Assembly: GCA_964477275.1 (NCBI GenBank)
Contig: CAYZDV010000028.1
Span: forward strand, 1 to 19,636
Length of the DNA: 19,636 nt
DNA from: CAYZDV01 sp964477275
GTDB taxonomy: Bacteria; Acidobacteriota; Aminicenantia; Aminicenantales; Aminicenantaceae
Reading direction: 5' to 3'
Shown here: positions 1 to 7,575 of the stretch, piece by piece
Layout: each line of letters begins with the position of its first letter
Position numbering within the stretch: position 1 is the stretch's first letter
Position numbers and translations under genes: made by a program
The notes under the pieces: model-generated
Told to the model about the DNA's origin: nothing
The model's database searches: none
What the model saw: only the letters and a program-made list of their open reading frames with translations

Positions 1-954
1 CCGACGGTGGTCCGTCTGATCCAGGTGAAGTATCCTGACCTCATCGACCAGATTATTCCCATCAATACCCCCCGGGAGATTGCGGCGCGGGAAATCAAGA
101 GGAAAAAATCCCGGCAGTACGGCCTCAAGGAGGAAGACATCGGGACTTTCTACCTGACCCCCTGCCCGGTCAAAATGATATCCATCCGGCAGCCAGCCGA
201 GGGCGGCAAATCCCATCTCGACGGCGCCATTTCCATCTCCGATATCTACGCTCCCCTTCTCTCCGCCATGGAAGGCATCGAGAAGGGAAGCTACCGAAAA
301 GCCCTGGAGAGCATCTGCATCCTGGGTATTGGATGGGCGATGGTGGGCGGAATCTGCCGGACGCTGAGGTTGAAAAACTCCCTGGCTGTCTCCGGGCTTC
401 CGGAAATTCTGAAAGTTTTCGACGACATCGAGAGAGGAAAACTGCGAAACATCGATTTCATCGAAGCCTATTCCTGCACCCAGGGCTGTGTGGGAGGCTC
501 CCTGACCGTGGAGAACCTCTACATCTCTTACAACAAAATCCTCAAGCTGATCGAGACTCTGGAATACGAGAAGATCAAGGCCTGCCCGGACATCCGAGAG
601 GTCAGGAGTCGGTACCGGAATAACTATTTCCTGATGGAGGGCAAGCTGGAGCCGCGGCCCCTCAAACCCCTGGATGAAGACCTGGCTGTGGCCATCCGGA
701 AACGGAAAGAAAAAGAAGAGGTTTACGAAAGCCTGCCCAAAATCGACTGCGGCGCCTGCGGCTCTCCGACCTGCCTCACTTTCGCCGAGGATGTGGTCAG
801 GGGAGAGGCGGAGCTGACCGACTGCATTTTTAACGTTCCCCGGAGATTCAAAGAGCTCTCCCGGGAACTTGTGGAATTGTTTGAAAGACCGTTTTTCAGG
901 AACCCGGCACAGCCGGAGGCTAAAAAACCAAAAGGAAGGAAGAAAAAAACATGA
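1..954 (+). CDS. [FeFe]-hydrogenase-like putative H2 sensor, 5'-truncated
   Basis: C-terminal part of an iron-only hydrogenase large-subunit domain. The frame is open from base 1 (codons Pro-Thr before the GTG at 7), and the residues PTVVRLIQ match the interior of the first H-cluster motif, so the true start lies upstream. Counting from the GTG, H-cluster-type motifs follow: TPCPVKM (Cys53) and SCTQGCVGG (Cys157, Cys161). Near the end is a four-Cys Fe-S motif (Cys248, 251, 256, 273; DCGACGSPTC). The protein stops about 40 residues later, so no C-terminal PAS domain is present, unlike many putative sensory group C enzymes. Its position ahead of DRTGG, PHP and HATPase genes is typical of the sensory protein of bifurcating [FeFe]-hydrogenase operons (family knowledge). 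A sensory rather than catalytic role is inferred. It overlaps the next gene by ATGA. Confidence 0.82.
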   Translation, partial: PTVVRLIQVKYPDLIDQIIPINTPREIAAREIKRKKSRQYGLKEEDIGTFYLTPCPVKMISIRQPAEGGKSHLDGAISISDIYAPLLSAMEGIEKGSYRKALESICILGIGWAMVGGICRTLRLKNSLAVSGLPEILKVFDDIERGKLRNIDFIEAYSCTQGCVGGSLTVENLYISYNKILKLIETLEYEKIKACPDIREVRSRYRNNYFLMEGKLEPRPLKPLDEDLAVAIRKRKEKEEVYESLPKIDCGACGSPTCLTFAEDVVRGEAELTDCIFNVPRRFKELSRELVELFERPFFRNPAQPEAKKPKGRKKKT

Positions 955-1292
955 GACTGAAAGAGATCATAGAAAAACTCCTGCTTCGGGTTCTCACCGC
1001 CAAGGTCAACCTGGAGACAGAAGTGAGCGGCGGCTACACCAGCGACCTTCTCAGCGATGTCATCGCCAACAGCAGCGGGGGAAACCTCTGGATCACGCTC
1101 CAGATCCATCAAAACATCGTCGCGGTGGCCAGGTTAAAAGACCTGGCGGGAATCATCATCGTCAACAACCGCCAGCCGGACTCTGAGACCCTAAAAAAGG
1201 CTGAGGAGGAAAAGGTCCCTCTTCTCCTCACCGAGGAGAGCGCTTTTATCACCTCAGGGAAGTTGTATAAATTACTTGGCCCAGAAGGTTAA
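951..1292 (+). CDS. DRTGG-domain protein
   Basis: 113-residue soluble protein covering little more than one DRTGG-type domain. Visible family features are the segment around residues 29-36 (TSDLLSDV), a middle stretch with GNLWITLQIHQNIVAVA, and LKDLAGIIIVNN followed by a helix and a PLLLTEE strand. DRTGG domains occur as regulatory, possibly ligand-binding, modules beside CBS domains and in phosphotransacetylase-like proteins; the ligand is unknown. The ATG overlaps the stop of the preceding gene (ATGA at 951-954), and AAGGAAGGAAG lies just upstream as ribosome site. The PHP gene starts 3 nt downstream. The context suggests a signal-transduction partner of the hydrogenase-like sensor, which is inference. 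No membrane segments or cysteines are seen. Confidence 0.75.
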   Translation: MRLKEIIEKLLLRVLTAKVNLETEVSGGYTSDLLSDVIANSSGGNLWITLQIHQNIVAVARLKDLAGIIIVNNRQPDSETLKKAEEEKVPLLLTEESAFITSGKLYKLLGPEG

Positions 1293-1295
1293 TCC

Positions 1296-2027
1296 ATGTT
1301 AAGGAACTACAAAGCAGACTTACACATTCACACCTGCCTTTCTCCCTGCACCGAACTCGAGATGTCGCCTTCGGCTATTGCCCAGCAAGCAAAAACGAAA
1401 GAGATCGATATCCTCGGCATCTGCGATCATAACTCAGCTGAGAATGTCCCTGCCGTCATGACCGCAGCCAAGAAATTCGATGTACACGTTTTGCCGGGGA
1501 TTGAAGTGACCTCTCAAGAAGAAGTCCATATCCTGGCCCTCTTTGATGAAACAGAGTCAGCCTTCAAGCTTCAGCAAATCATCTACGATAATCTTCCTGG
1601 GGAAAACGATGAACAGGCCTTCGGAATGCAGGTCGTGGTCGACCATAAAGGAGAGGTTCTGCGCTTCAACAAGAAACTTCTCATCGGGGCCTCGACCCTC
1701 TCTCTGGAGAAGGTCGTCGATCTCATCCATTCCCTGGAAGGATTGGCCATCGCTTCCCATGTCGACCGTGAAGGATTCAGCATCATCAGCCAGCTCGGCT
1801 TCATTCCGGAGGGCCTCGAACTCGACGCTCTGGAGGTCAGCCCGGCCTTTTCTCCGGAAGAAGCTCTTCGCCGTTTCGGATCGCCCTTTCCTCTGACTTT
1901 CTCATCCGACGCCCATTACCTCGAGGATATCGGCAAGGCCTCGACCTTCTTTTTCATTGAGGAAGGGACGGTCGGAGAGATCAAGAAAGCTCTCCGGAAC
2001 GAGCAAGGCAGGAAAATCATTCACTAA
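1296..2027 (+). CDS. PHP-domain metal-dependent phosphoesterase
   Basis: 243-residue PHP-superfamily protein. The metal-ligand motifs appear in family order: DLHIHTCLSPC (HxH) near residues 8-18, ICDHNSAEN near 49, LPGIEVTSQEE near 74, IASHVDREGF near 151 and FSSDAHYLEDIG near 203. This set predicts an intact trinuclear metal site that hydrolyses a phosphoester; the substrate is unknown. Length fits stand-alone PHP phosphatases, with no polymerase or exonuclease domain attached. It starts 3 nt after the DRTGG gene, with AGAAGG upstream. PHP proteins recur beside DRTGG and HATPase proteins in bifurcating-hydrogenase operons (family knowledge), so a role in signalling or in dephosphorylating an operon partner is plausible but unproven. 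Confidence 0.85.
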   Translation: MLRNYKADLHIHTCLSPCTELEMSPSAIAQQAKTKEIDILGICDHNSAENVPAVMTAAKKFDVHVLPGIEVTSQEEVHILALFDETESAFKLQQIIYDNLPGENDEQAFGMQVVVDHKGEVLRFNKKLLIGASTLSLEKVVDLIHSLEGLAIASHVDREGFSIISQLGFIPEGLELDALEVSPAFSPEEALRRFGSPFPLTFSSDAHYLEDIGKASTFFFIEEGTVGEIKKALRNEQGRKIIH

Positions 2028-2035
2028 AGGTGACC

Positions 2036-2584
2036 ATGGAAGATTTATCTTTGCATATCCTCGATATCGCCGAGAACTCAATCGAAGCCGAAGCCAAAAA
2101 AATTGAAATCAAGATAGAGGAAAACCGAAAAAAGGACCTTTTATCTCTGGAAATAGCAGACGATGGAAAAGGAATGAATAAGGAAGCATTGAAAAAGGCC
2201 CTCGATCCCTTTGTCACCACGAAAACAACCCGTCGGGTGGGACTGGGATTGCCCATGCTGGCCGAGGCGGCCGCAGCGGCCGGAGGCCGGCTCACCCTCC
2301 GCTCCCAACCCGGAAAGGGAACGAAGGTCAAAGCCACCTTCCGGCTGAGCCATATCGACATCAAACCCTTGGGCGATATGGCCCAGACTCTGATCACCAT
2401 GCTCATGGGGCACCCCGAAGTGGATCTCGTTTACAGCCATACGGTCAACCAGCAGACATATTCATTCGACACTTGCGAAATCAAGGAGCAGCTCAACGGA
2501 GTCCCCATCAATTCTCCGGAGGTCATCAAATCCATCAGGAAAAACATAAAAGAAGGCCTAGACCGCATAAGGAGGCAAAAATGA
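2036..2584 (+). CDS. HATPase-domain protein (kinase / anti-sigma-like)
   Basis: About 182 residues with a GHKL ATP-binding fold and no histidine phosphoacceptor domain. An N-box is near DIAENSIEAEA, a G1-box is DDGKGM, and an F/G2 region reads DPFVTTKTTRRVGLGLPMLAEAA. The last ~60 residues (from about LGDMAQTLITML) are a separate tail of unknown role. I chose the ATG at 2036 because AAAGG at 2026-2030 is well placed as ribosome site; an in-frame GTG at 2030 would add only two residues. The gene ends in an ATGA overlap with the NuoE gene. Such stand-alone HATPases resemble anti-sigma kinases or incomplete histidine kinases. Here it may act with the upstream sensor, DRTGG and PHP proteins (inference). 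Confidence 0.82.
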   Translation: MEDLSLHILDIAENSIEAEAKKIEIKIEENRKKDLLSLEIADDGKGMNKEALKKALDPFVTTKTTRRVGLGLPMLAEAAAAAGGRLTLRSQPGKGTKVKATFRLSHIDIKPLGDMAQTLITMLMGHPEVDLVYSHTVNQQTYSFDTCEIKEQLNGVPINSPEVIKSIRKNIKEGLDRIRRQK

Positions 2585-3036
2585 ACGGTGAAAAAATCAC
2601 GGAAATCATGCAAAAATACGGAGCTGACCAGAGCTCGATCATCTCCATCCTTCAGGACATTCAGGCCGAAAACGGCTATCTAGAAAAGAACGCCCTGATC
2701 CAGGTTTCCAGAGAACTGAACATTCCTCTCAGTCGCATCCTCAGCCTAGCCACCTTTTTCAAAGCGTTCAGCCTGAAGCCGAAAGGAAAGCATTCCATCC
2801 ATGTCTGCCTAGGAACCGCCTGTCATGTCCGCGGTGCGCAACTTGTGCTTGAAAAATTCGAGAGAGAGCTCGGCATCAAATCCGGCGAGACGAGCGAAGA
2901 CCTGGCCTTCAGTCTGGATGAGGTCCGCTGTGTGGGTTGCTGCGGACTGGCCCCGGTGGTCATGGTCGGCGAGGAAGTCCACGGAAAAATCACACAGACG
3001 AAAGTCTCTGGAGTCATCAAAAAATACAAGAAATGA
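2581..3036 (+). CDS. nuoE: NuoE/HydC-like [2Fe-2S] subunit of NAD-linked hydrogenase
   Basis: 151-residue NuoE-family subunit. The N-terminal helical region (IMQKYGADQSSIISILQDIQAENGYL) matches the family, followed by a thioredoxin-fold [2Fe-2S] domain with CLGTACHVRG and CVGCCGLAPVVMV, i.e. the expected Cys-x4-Cys ... Cys-x3-Cys ligands. In NADH dehydrogenases and HydABC hydrogenases this subunit sits beside the FMN/NAD subunit and carries a [2Fe-2S] cluster. The start is the ATG at 2581 in an ATGA overlap, with AAGGAGG upstream; a longer reading from 2473 lies inside the upstream gene and is discarded. It is the first structural gene after the regulatory block and pairs with the NuoF-type gene at 3453. 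Confidence 0.93.
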   Translation: MNGEKITEIMQKYGADQSSIISILQDIQAENGYLEKNALIQVSRELNIPLSRILSLATFFKAFSLKPKGKHSIHVCLGTACHVRGAQLVLEKFERELGIKSGETSEDLAFSLDEVRCVGCCGLAPVVMVGEEVHGKITQTKVSGVIKKYKK

Positions 3037-3048
3037 AGGAGGTCCGAC

Positions 3049-3438
3049 ATGCCAAAGCTTAAGCTGGAAGACCTGGAAAAGATCAGAGAGAAAACCAAAA
3101 AGACAATAGCTCTTCGAGAGGGCGGGGAATACAGAGCCAAAGTTACTGTTCACATGGGAACCTGCGGGATTGCCGCAGGAGCCAGAGCCGTGATGAACGC
3201 CTTCATCAAAGAAATCGAGGATAAGGACGCCGGGAATGTCCTTCTGACCAACTCGGGCTGCGCTGGTCTCTGCAGCCGGGAGCCGATGGCCACGGTTGAA
3301 ATTGTCGGGCAGGCTCCGGTCAAGTACGTTGACCTGACGGAGGAGAAGGCGAAAACAATCTTTGAGAAGCACGTCATGGGCGGAGCCATTGTCGAGGAAT
3401 ACGCCCTGGGCATCGGCAGCGAAAAAACCGATTACTGA
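3049..3438 (+). CDS. Small thioredoxin-fold (2Fe-2S) ferredoxin-like protein
   Basis: 129-residue protein like the small (2Fe-2S) ferredoxin-domain proteins found between NuoE- and NuoF-type genes in bifurcating hydrogenase operons. The N-terminal ~30 residues are a charged helix, followed by a thioredoxin-like fold with VHMGTCGIAAGA and SGCAGLCSREP. Only three cysteines are present (Cys39, Cys71, Cys75): the first loop has one Cys where the NuoE or NuoF N-terminal domains have two. It may bind no cluster, bind one with a non-Cys ligand, or be structural. A strong GAAGGAGG lies upstream; the NuoF gene starts 14 nt after its stop. A function as an accessory subunit of the complex is inferred from context. 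Confidence 0.85.
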   Translation: MPKLKLEDLEKIREKTKKTIALREGGEYRAKVTVHMGTCGIAAGARAVMNAFIKEIEDKDAGNVLLTNSGCAGLCSREPMATVEIVGQAPVKYVDLTEEKAKTIFEKHVMGGAIVEEYALGIGSEKTDY

Positions 3439-3452
3439 AAAGGAGTCCAAAC

Positions 3453-5282
3453 ATGGCCGAAAAAACAAAAGAGAAAACCTACAGACTCCACCTCATGGTT
3501 TGTGCCGGGACAGCATGCGTCTCCAACAAGTCCTTTGAAATCAAGGCGGCCCTGGAGAGGGAAATCCAGAAGCAGGGGCTGGAGGATGAAGTTCTGGTGG
3601 TCACCACAGGCTGCAACGGGTTCTGTGAAAGGGGCCCGCTGCTGGTCGTCCAGCCTGGAAACATCTTCTACCAGCAGCTGATCCTGAAAGACATCCCCCA
3701 TCTGGTGGAGGAACACTTCCTCAAAGGACGGCCGGTCCAGAAGCTGATGTACACACCTCCCGAGGAAAAAATCCCCATTCCCGTGCTCAGCGATATCGAT
3801 TTCTTCAAAAAACAGGTCCTCATCGCCCTGCGCAACCGGGGATTGATCGACCCGGAAAAGATCGAGGAGTACATCGCCCGGGACGGATACAGGGCCATGG
3901 CCAAAGCCCTGACCGAAATGAAGCCGGATGAGATCATCACCGAGATCAAGAACTCCGGTCTGCGGGGAAGAGGCGGAGCCGGATTCCCCACCGGTCTGAA
4001 ATGGGAGTTTGTCCGCCACGCGAACAGCAACGGCGGCCCCAAGTATCTCGTCTGTAACGGCGACGAAGGAGACCCCGGCGCCTTCATGGACAGGAGCATC
4101 CTCGAGGCTGATCCGCATTCGGTCATCGAGGGAATGGTGATCGGCGCCAGCGCCATCGGCGCGGCCGAGGGGTTTGTTTACGTCAGGAACGAGTATCCGC
4201 TTGCCCTGCAGCGTTTGAACAAGGCCCTCGAACAGGCGCGGGAATTTGGCCTCCTCGGGAAGGATATCCTGGGCACGGGTTTCGACTTCGACATCCACGT
4301 CCACCGGGGAGCCGGCGCTTTTGTCTGCGGTGAGGAAACCGCACTCCTGGCCTCTATCGAAGGGAAATTGGGAGAGCCAAGGCCCAGGCCGCCCTATCCT
4401 GCCCAGAGCGGCCTCTGGGGAAAGCCGACCTGCATCAACAATGTTGAGACCTGGGCCAACGTACCGGTCATCATCAGCCGCGGCTCCAGGTGGTACTCGG
4501 GCATCGGGACAAAGACTAGCAAGGGAACAAAGGTTTTCTCCCTGGTGGGAAAGATCAACAACACCGGCCTGGTCGAGGTTCCCATGGGAATCACCCTTAA
4601 AGAGATCATTTATGGCATCGGAGGAGGCATACCTGAGGGAAAAGAGTTCAAGGCTGTTCAGACCGGGGGTCCTTCAGGAGGCTGCATTCCCAAAGAGAAG
4701 ATTAACCTGCCCATTGACTATGAAAGCCTGACCGAAGCCGGCTCCATGATGGGCTCAGGCGGAATGGTGGTCATGGACCAGGACACCTGCATGGTGGACG
4801 TGGCCCGGTACTTCCTTTCTTTTACCCAGGATGAGTCCTGCGGAAAGTGCACTCCCTGCAGGGAAGGGACCAAGGCCATGCTGGACATCCTGACCCGTAT
4901 CACCGAGGGGAAAGGAACCGAAGATGATCTGGTTCTTCTGGAGGATCTGGCTCATTTTATAAAAGACACCGCCCTGTGCGGGCTGGGAAATACTGCTCCC
5001 AATCCGGTGCTGACCACACTCCGCTATTTCAGGGATGAATACGAAACTCACATCCGGGATAAAAAGTGTCCTGCTCACGTCTGTAGAGCACTGAACACCT
5101 ATACCATCGATGAAAAGATCTGCGTCGATGTGGGCCACGGCTGTGACCTCTGCCGGCGCAATTGTGCCTCTGATGCCATTATCGGAGAAAAGAATAAACC
5201 GCACAGAATCGACCAGGAAAAATGCATTAAATGCGGCGTGTGCTACGACGTATGCAACTTCGGCGCCGTAAAGGTTGAATAA
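3453..5282 (+). CDS. nuoF: HydB/NuoF-type NADH and FMN-binding subunit
   Basis: 609-residue HydB-type protein, longer than plain NuoF. In order: an N-terminal thioredoxin-like [2Fe-2S] domain (VCAGTACVSNKS and TTGCNGFCERGP); the NuoF core with the NAD/FMN glycine-rich loop GLRGRGGAGFPTG near residue 169, NGDEGDPGAFMDRS near 202 and GAGAFVCGEETALL near 287; an SLBB-like region; the [4Fe-4S] motif SCGKCTPCREGT near 462 with a later Cys in TALCGLGN; and a C-terminal two-cluster ferredoxin domain (about 537-609). This architecture is that of bifurcating HydB, where FMN is the proposed bifurcation centre. The first C-terminal ferredoxin motif is odd (Cys557-x6-Cys564-x2-Cys567-x3-Cys571, followed by Ala not Pro); the second is canonical. 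The start has AAAAGGAG upstream. Confidence 0.94.
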   Translation: MAEKTKEKTYRLHLMVCAGTACVSNKSFEIKAALEREIQKQGLEDEVLVVTTGCNGFCERGPLLVVQPGNIFYQQLILKDIPHLVEEHFLKGRPVQKLMYTPPEEKIPIPVLSDIDFFKKQVLIALRNRGLIDPEKIEEYIARDGYRAMAKALTEMKPDEIITEIKNSGLRGRGGAGFPTGLKWEFVRHANSNGGPKYLVCNGDEGDPGAFMDRSILEADPHSVIEGMVIGASAIGAAEGFVYVRNEYPLALQRLNKALEQAREFGLLGKDILGTGFDFDIHVHRGAGAFVCGEETALLASIEGKLGEPRPRPPYPAQSGLWGKPTCINNVETWANVPVIISRGSRWYSGIGTKTSKGTKVFSLVGKINNTGLVEVPMGITLKEIIYGIGGGIPEGKEFKAVQTGGPSGGCIPKEKINLPIDYESLTEAGSMMGSGGMVVMDQDTCMVDVARYFLSFTQDESCGKCTPCREGTKAMLDILTRITEGKGTEDDLVLLEDLAHFIKDTALCGLGNTAPNPVLTTLRYFRDEYETHIRDKKCPAHVCRALNTYTIDEKICVDVGHGCDLCRRNCASDAIIGEKNKPHRIDQEKCIKCGVCYDVCNFGAVKVE

Positions 5283-5294
5283 GGAGGAGTAAAT

Positions 5295-7052
5295 ATGGTC
5301 AATCTCACCATAGACGGAAAAAATGTTCAGGTAGAAGAAGGAACCACTATACTTCAGGCAGCTGAAAAGCTGGACATAAAAATCCCCACCCTCTGCTACC
5401 ATCCTTTGCTTGAACCCTATGCGGCCTGCAGGGTCTGTGTCGTCGAAAGAAAAATCGGAGAAGATAGTGTTTTGGTCACCTCCTGCAACACGAAAGCTGC
5501 CGAAGGCATGGTCATTTACACTGACTCGGAAAAAACTCTGAAAGCCAGGCGCCTGAACGTGGAAATGCTCATGGCCCAAGCACCCGCGGCGGAACCCGTT
5601 CAAAAAATTGCCAGAGACATGGGCATTGAAAAAACGCGGTTCGACATAAAGGACCCGAACGAAAAATGCATCCTCTGCGGCCTGTGCGTCCGGACCTGCG
5701 AGCAGGTCGTCGGAGCCAACGCCATCAGCTTTGTGGAGAGAGGAAAAGAGCGGAAGGTCATGCCTCCTTTCGGGGAGCCATCCGAGGCCTGCATCGGCTG
5801 CACGGCCTGCGCTTTCTTCTGTCCCACCGAAGCCATGACGGTTGAAGACATCAAGGGAAGAAAGGTTATCCATGAGGAATTAATACTCGGACCATCCACA
5901 GCCATCCGCGTTCCCATCCGCCAGGCCGTTCCCATGGTCCCATTTATTGATGAAGAAGCCTGCATCCACTTCAAGACCGGAGAGTGCAAAATCTGCGAGA
6001 AGGTCTGCGAGAAAGAAGCCATCAATCACGAAATGGAGGATGAAACGATTGAGGTCGAAGCCGGCTCGATCATCCTGGCCACCGGGTTCAACACCTTTGA
6101 CCCCAAGAGAATTCCGGCTTACGGCTACGGAAGATTCCCCAACATCATCACCGCCATGGAGTTCGAACGGCTGGTCAATGCCTCTGGCCCGACCGAAGGA
6201 AAAATCCTCCTTGCCAACGGAGAGGAACCCAGAGCCGTGGGGATTGTCCACTGCGTCGGGTCCCGTGACAAGAACTACAACGAATACTGCTCGAGAGTCT
6301 GCTGCATGTACTCGCTAAAATTTGCTCACCTGATTAAAGAAAAAACAGATGCCGACATCTACGACTTCTACATCGACATGAGATGCTTCGGAAAGGGCTA
6401 TGAGGAGTTCTACCACCGGCTGCTCGAGGAAGGAACAAAATTCATCAGGGGCAGGGTGTCGGAAGTGGCCGATATCCCCCTGACTCCCCAGGAAGAAGGG
6501 AAGCTCATCATCAGGGTGGAGGACACGCTGCTGGGGATGGTGCGGAGAATCCCGGTGGACATGGTCATCCTGGCCGTGGGCCTGGAGCCGGGGATGGACC
6601 ACAACGAGATCGCCAAGGTGTTCAACATCTCCTGCAGCCAGGACATGTTCTTCCTGGAGAGACATCCCAAGCTCGCTCCTGTTTCCACTTTTTCCGACGG
6701 CATCTTCCTGGCCGGAGCCTGCCAGGCGCCGAAAGACATTCCGGACACCGTGGCCCAGGCCGGCGCCGCTGCCTCGGAAGCCCTTGCTCTGGCCGACAAG
6801 GGAACGTTCGAGCTGGAGCCCATCACGGCCGAGATCGACGAGGAACTCTGTTCGGGATGCCAGATGTGCGTCGGGCTCTGTCCCTTCACCGCCATCACCT
6901 ACAACAAGGAAAAGGGAATCTCCGAGATCAACGATGCTTTGTGCAAGGGATGCGGGACCTGTGTCTCCGCCTGTCCTTCCGGCGCTTCCCAGCAGAAACA
7001 CTTCCGCGATGCCCAGATTTTCGCCGAGATCGAAGGAATATTCATCGAGTAG
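5295..7052 (+). CDS. NuoG/HydA-N-terminal domain fused to HdrA-like iron-sulfur flavoprotein (FAD N-motif absent)
   Basis: 585-residue fusion. Residues 1-80 are a NuoG/HoxU-like [2Fe-2S] domain (Cys34, 45, 48, 64). The HPxxCxxC His-Cys cluster motif that normally follows is absent. Two [4Fe-4S] motifs come next (Cys125/128/131/135; Cys166/169/172/176). From about 200 the sequence is HdrA-like: Cys223/231/234/238, IILATGF near 259, ITAMEFERL, HCVGSRDKNYNEYCSRVCC near 319, FGKGYEEF near 365, AGACQAPKDIPDTVAQA near 473, and a C-terminal pair of [4Fe-4S] motifs (Cys519-529; Cys550-560). The GxGxxG FAD-binding start of normal HdrA is missing, and there is no H-cluster domain. It is placed between HydB and MvhD genes, so it probably wires MvhD to HydB. 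TAAGGAGG precedes the start. Confidence 0.9.
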   Translation: MVNLTIDGKNVQVEEGTTILQAAEKLDIKIPTLCYHPLLEPYAACRVCVVERKIGEDSVLVTSCNTKAAEGMVIYTDSEKTLKARRLNVEMLMAQAPAAEPVQKIARDMGIEKTRFDIKDPNEKCILCGLCVRTCEQVVGANAISFVERGKERKVMPPFGEPSEACIGCTACAFFCPTEAMTVEDIKGRKVIHEELILGPSTAIRVPIRQAVPMVPFIDEEACIHFKTGECKICEKVCEKEAINHEMEDETIEVEAGSIILATGFNTFDPKRIPAYGYGRFPNIITAMEFERLVNASGPTEGKILLANGEEPRAVGIVHCVGSRDKNYNEYCSRVCCMYSLKFAHLIKEKTDADIYDFYIDMRCFGKGYEEFYHRLLEEGTKFIRGRVSEVADIPLTPQEEGKLIIRVEDTLLGMVRRIPVDMVILAVGLEPGMDHNEIAKVFNISCSQDMFFLERHPKLAPVSTFSDGIFLAGACQAPKDIPDTVAQAGAAASEALALADKGTFELEPITAEIDEELCSGCQMCVGLCPFTAITYNKEKGISEINDALCKGCGTCVSACPSGASQQKHFRDAQIFAEIEGIFIE

Positions 7053-7134
7053 CGTAAAAAAAGGAAAAGACCGATTTCGGATATAATTTTTTCAGCCGAG
7101 CTTAAAACGAACGCGCAATCATAAGGAGGCCGCA

Positions 7135-7575
7135 ATGAGTAAAGACGGATTCGAGCCCAAGCTCGTGGGCTTCTTGTGCAACTGGTGCTCCTACACAGGT
7201 GCTGACCTTGCCGGCACCGCCCGAATGGTCTACGCGCCCAATATGCGGATCATCCGGGTCATGTGCAGCGGCCGCGTCGACCCCCAGTTTGTCCTCAAGG
7301 CTTTTCATGAGGGGGCTGACGGCGTCCTCATCTCCGGCTGCCATCCGGGAGACTGTCATTACCAGGAAGGCAATTATAAGGCCCTGAGAAGGCACCGGCT
7401 TCTCTCCAGGATGCTGGAACAGTTCGGGATCGAAAAGGAACGGTTCCGGCTGGAGTGGGTCTCTGCCGCTGAAGGCGTAAAATTCCAGAAAGTCTGCAAC
7501 GAGTTCACCGAACAGATCCGACAACTGGGTCCTTTAAACTTGAACGGAGGTCAACATGAGCGCAGCGAAGCCTAA
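7135..7575 (+). CDS. mvhD: MvhD-type [2Fe-2S] electron-transfer subunit
   Basis: 146-residue methyl-viologen-reducing hydrogenase delta subunit. The expected cysteines are present: FLCNWCSY (Cys15, Cys18), VMCSGR (Cys44) and SGCHPGDCHY (Cys69, Cys74), which hold a [2Fe-2S] cluster in the family. MvhD normally passes electrons between the [NiFe] subunits MvhG/MvhA and HdrA; here the adjacent HdrA-like fusion is the obvious partner. The ATG is preceded by AAGGAGG. An 82-nt gap separates it from the fusion gene, the longest gap in this operon. Its 3' end overlaps the mvhG start by 20 nt, so translation of the two is probably coupled. Confidence 0.95.
   Translation: MSKDGFEPKLVGFLCNWCSYTGADLAGTARMVYAPNMRIIRVMCSGRVDPQFVLKAFHEGADGVLISGCHPGDCHYQEGNYKALRRHRLLSRMLEQFGIEKERFRLEWVSAAEGVKFQKVCNEFTEQIRQLGPLNLNGGQHERSEA

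Noticed and set aside
3432..4304. 290-codon open frame on the - strand
   Set aside because: Antisense shadow of the HydB N-terminal half; no ribosome site or domain.
4755..5873. 372-codon open frame on the - strand
   Set aside because: It crosses the junction of the HydB and fusion genes in antisense; both + genes have strong motifs and ribosome sites.
7053..7134. Possible internal promoter before mvhD (TATAAT at 7082-7087)
   Set aside because: No -35 hexamer at 16-18 nt and no extended -10; the 82-nt gap is unusual but the evidence is too thin.
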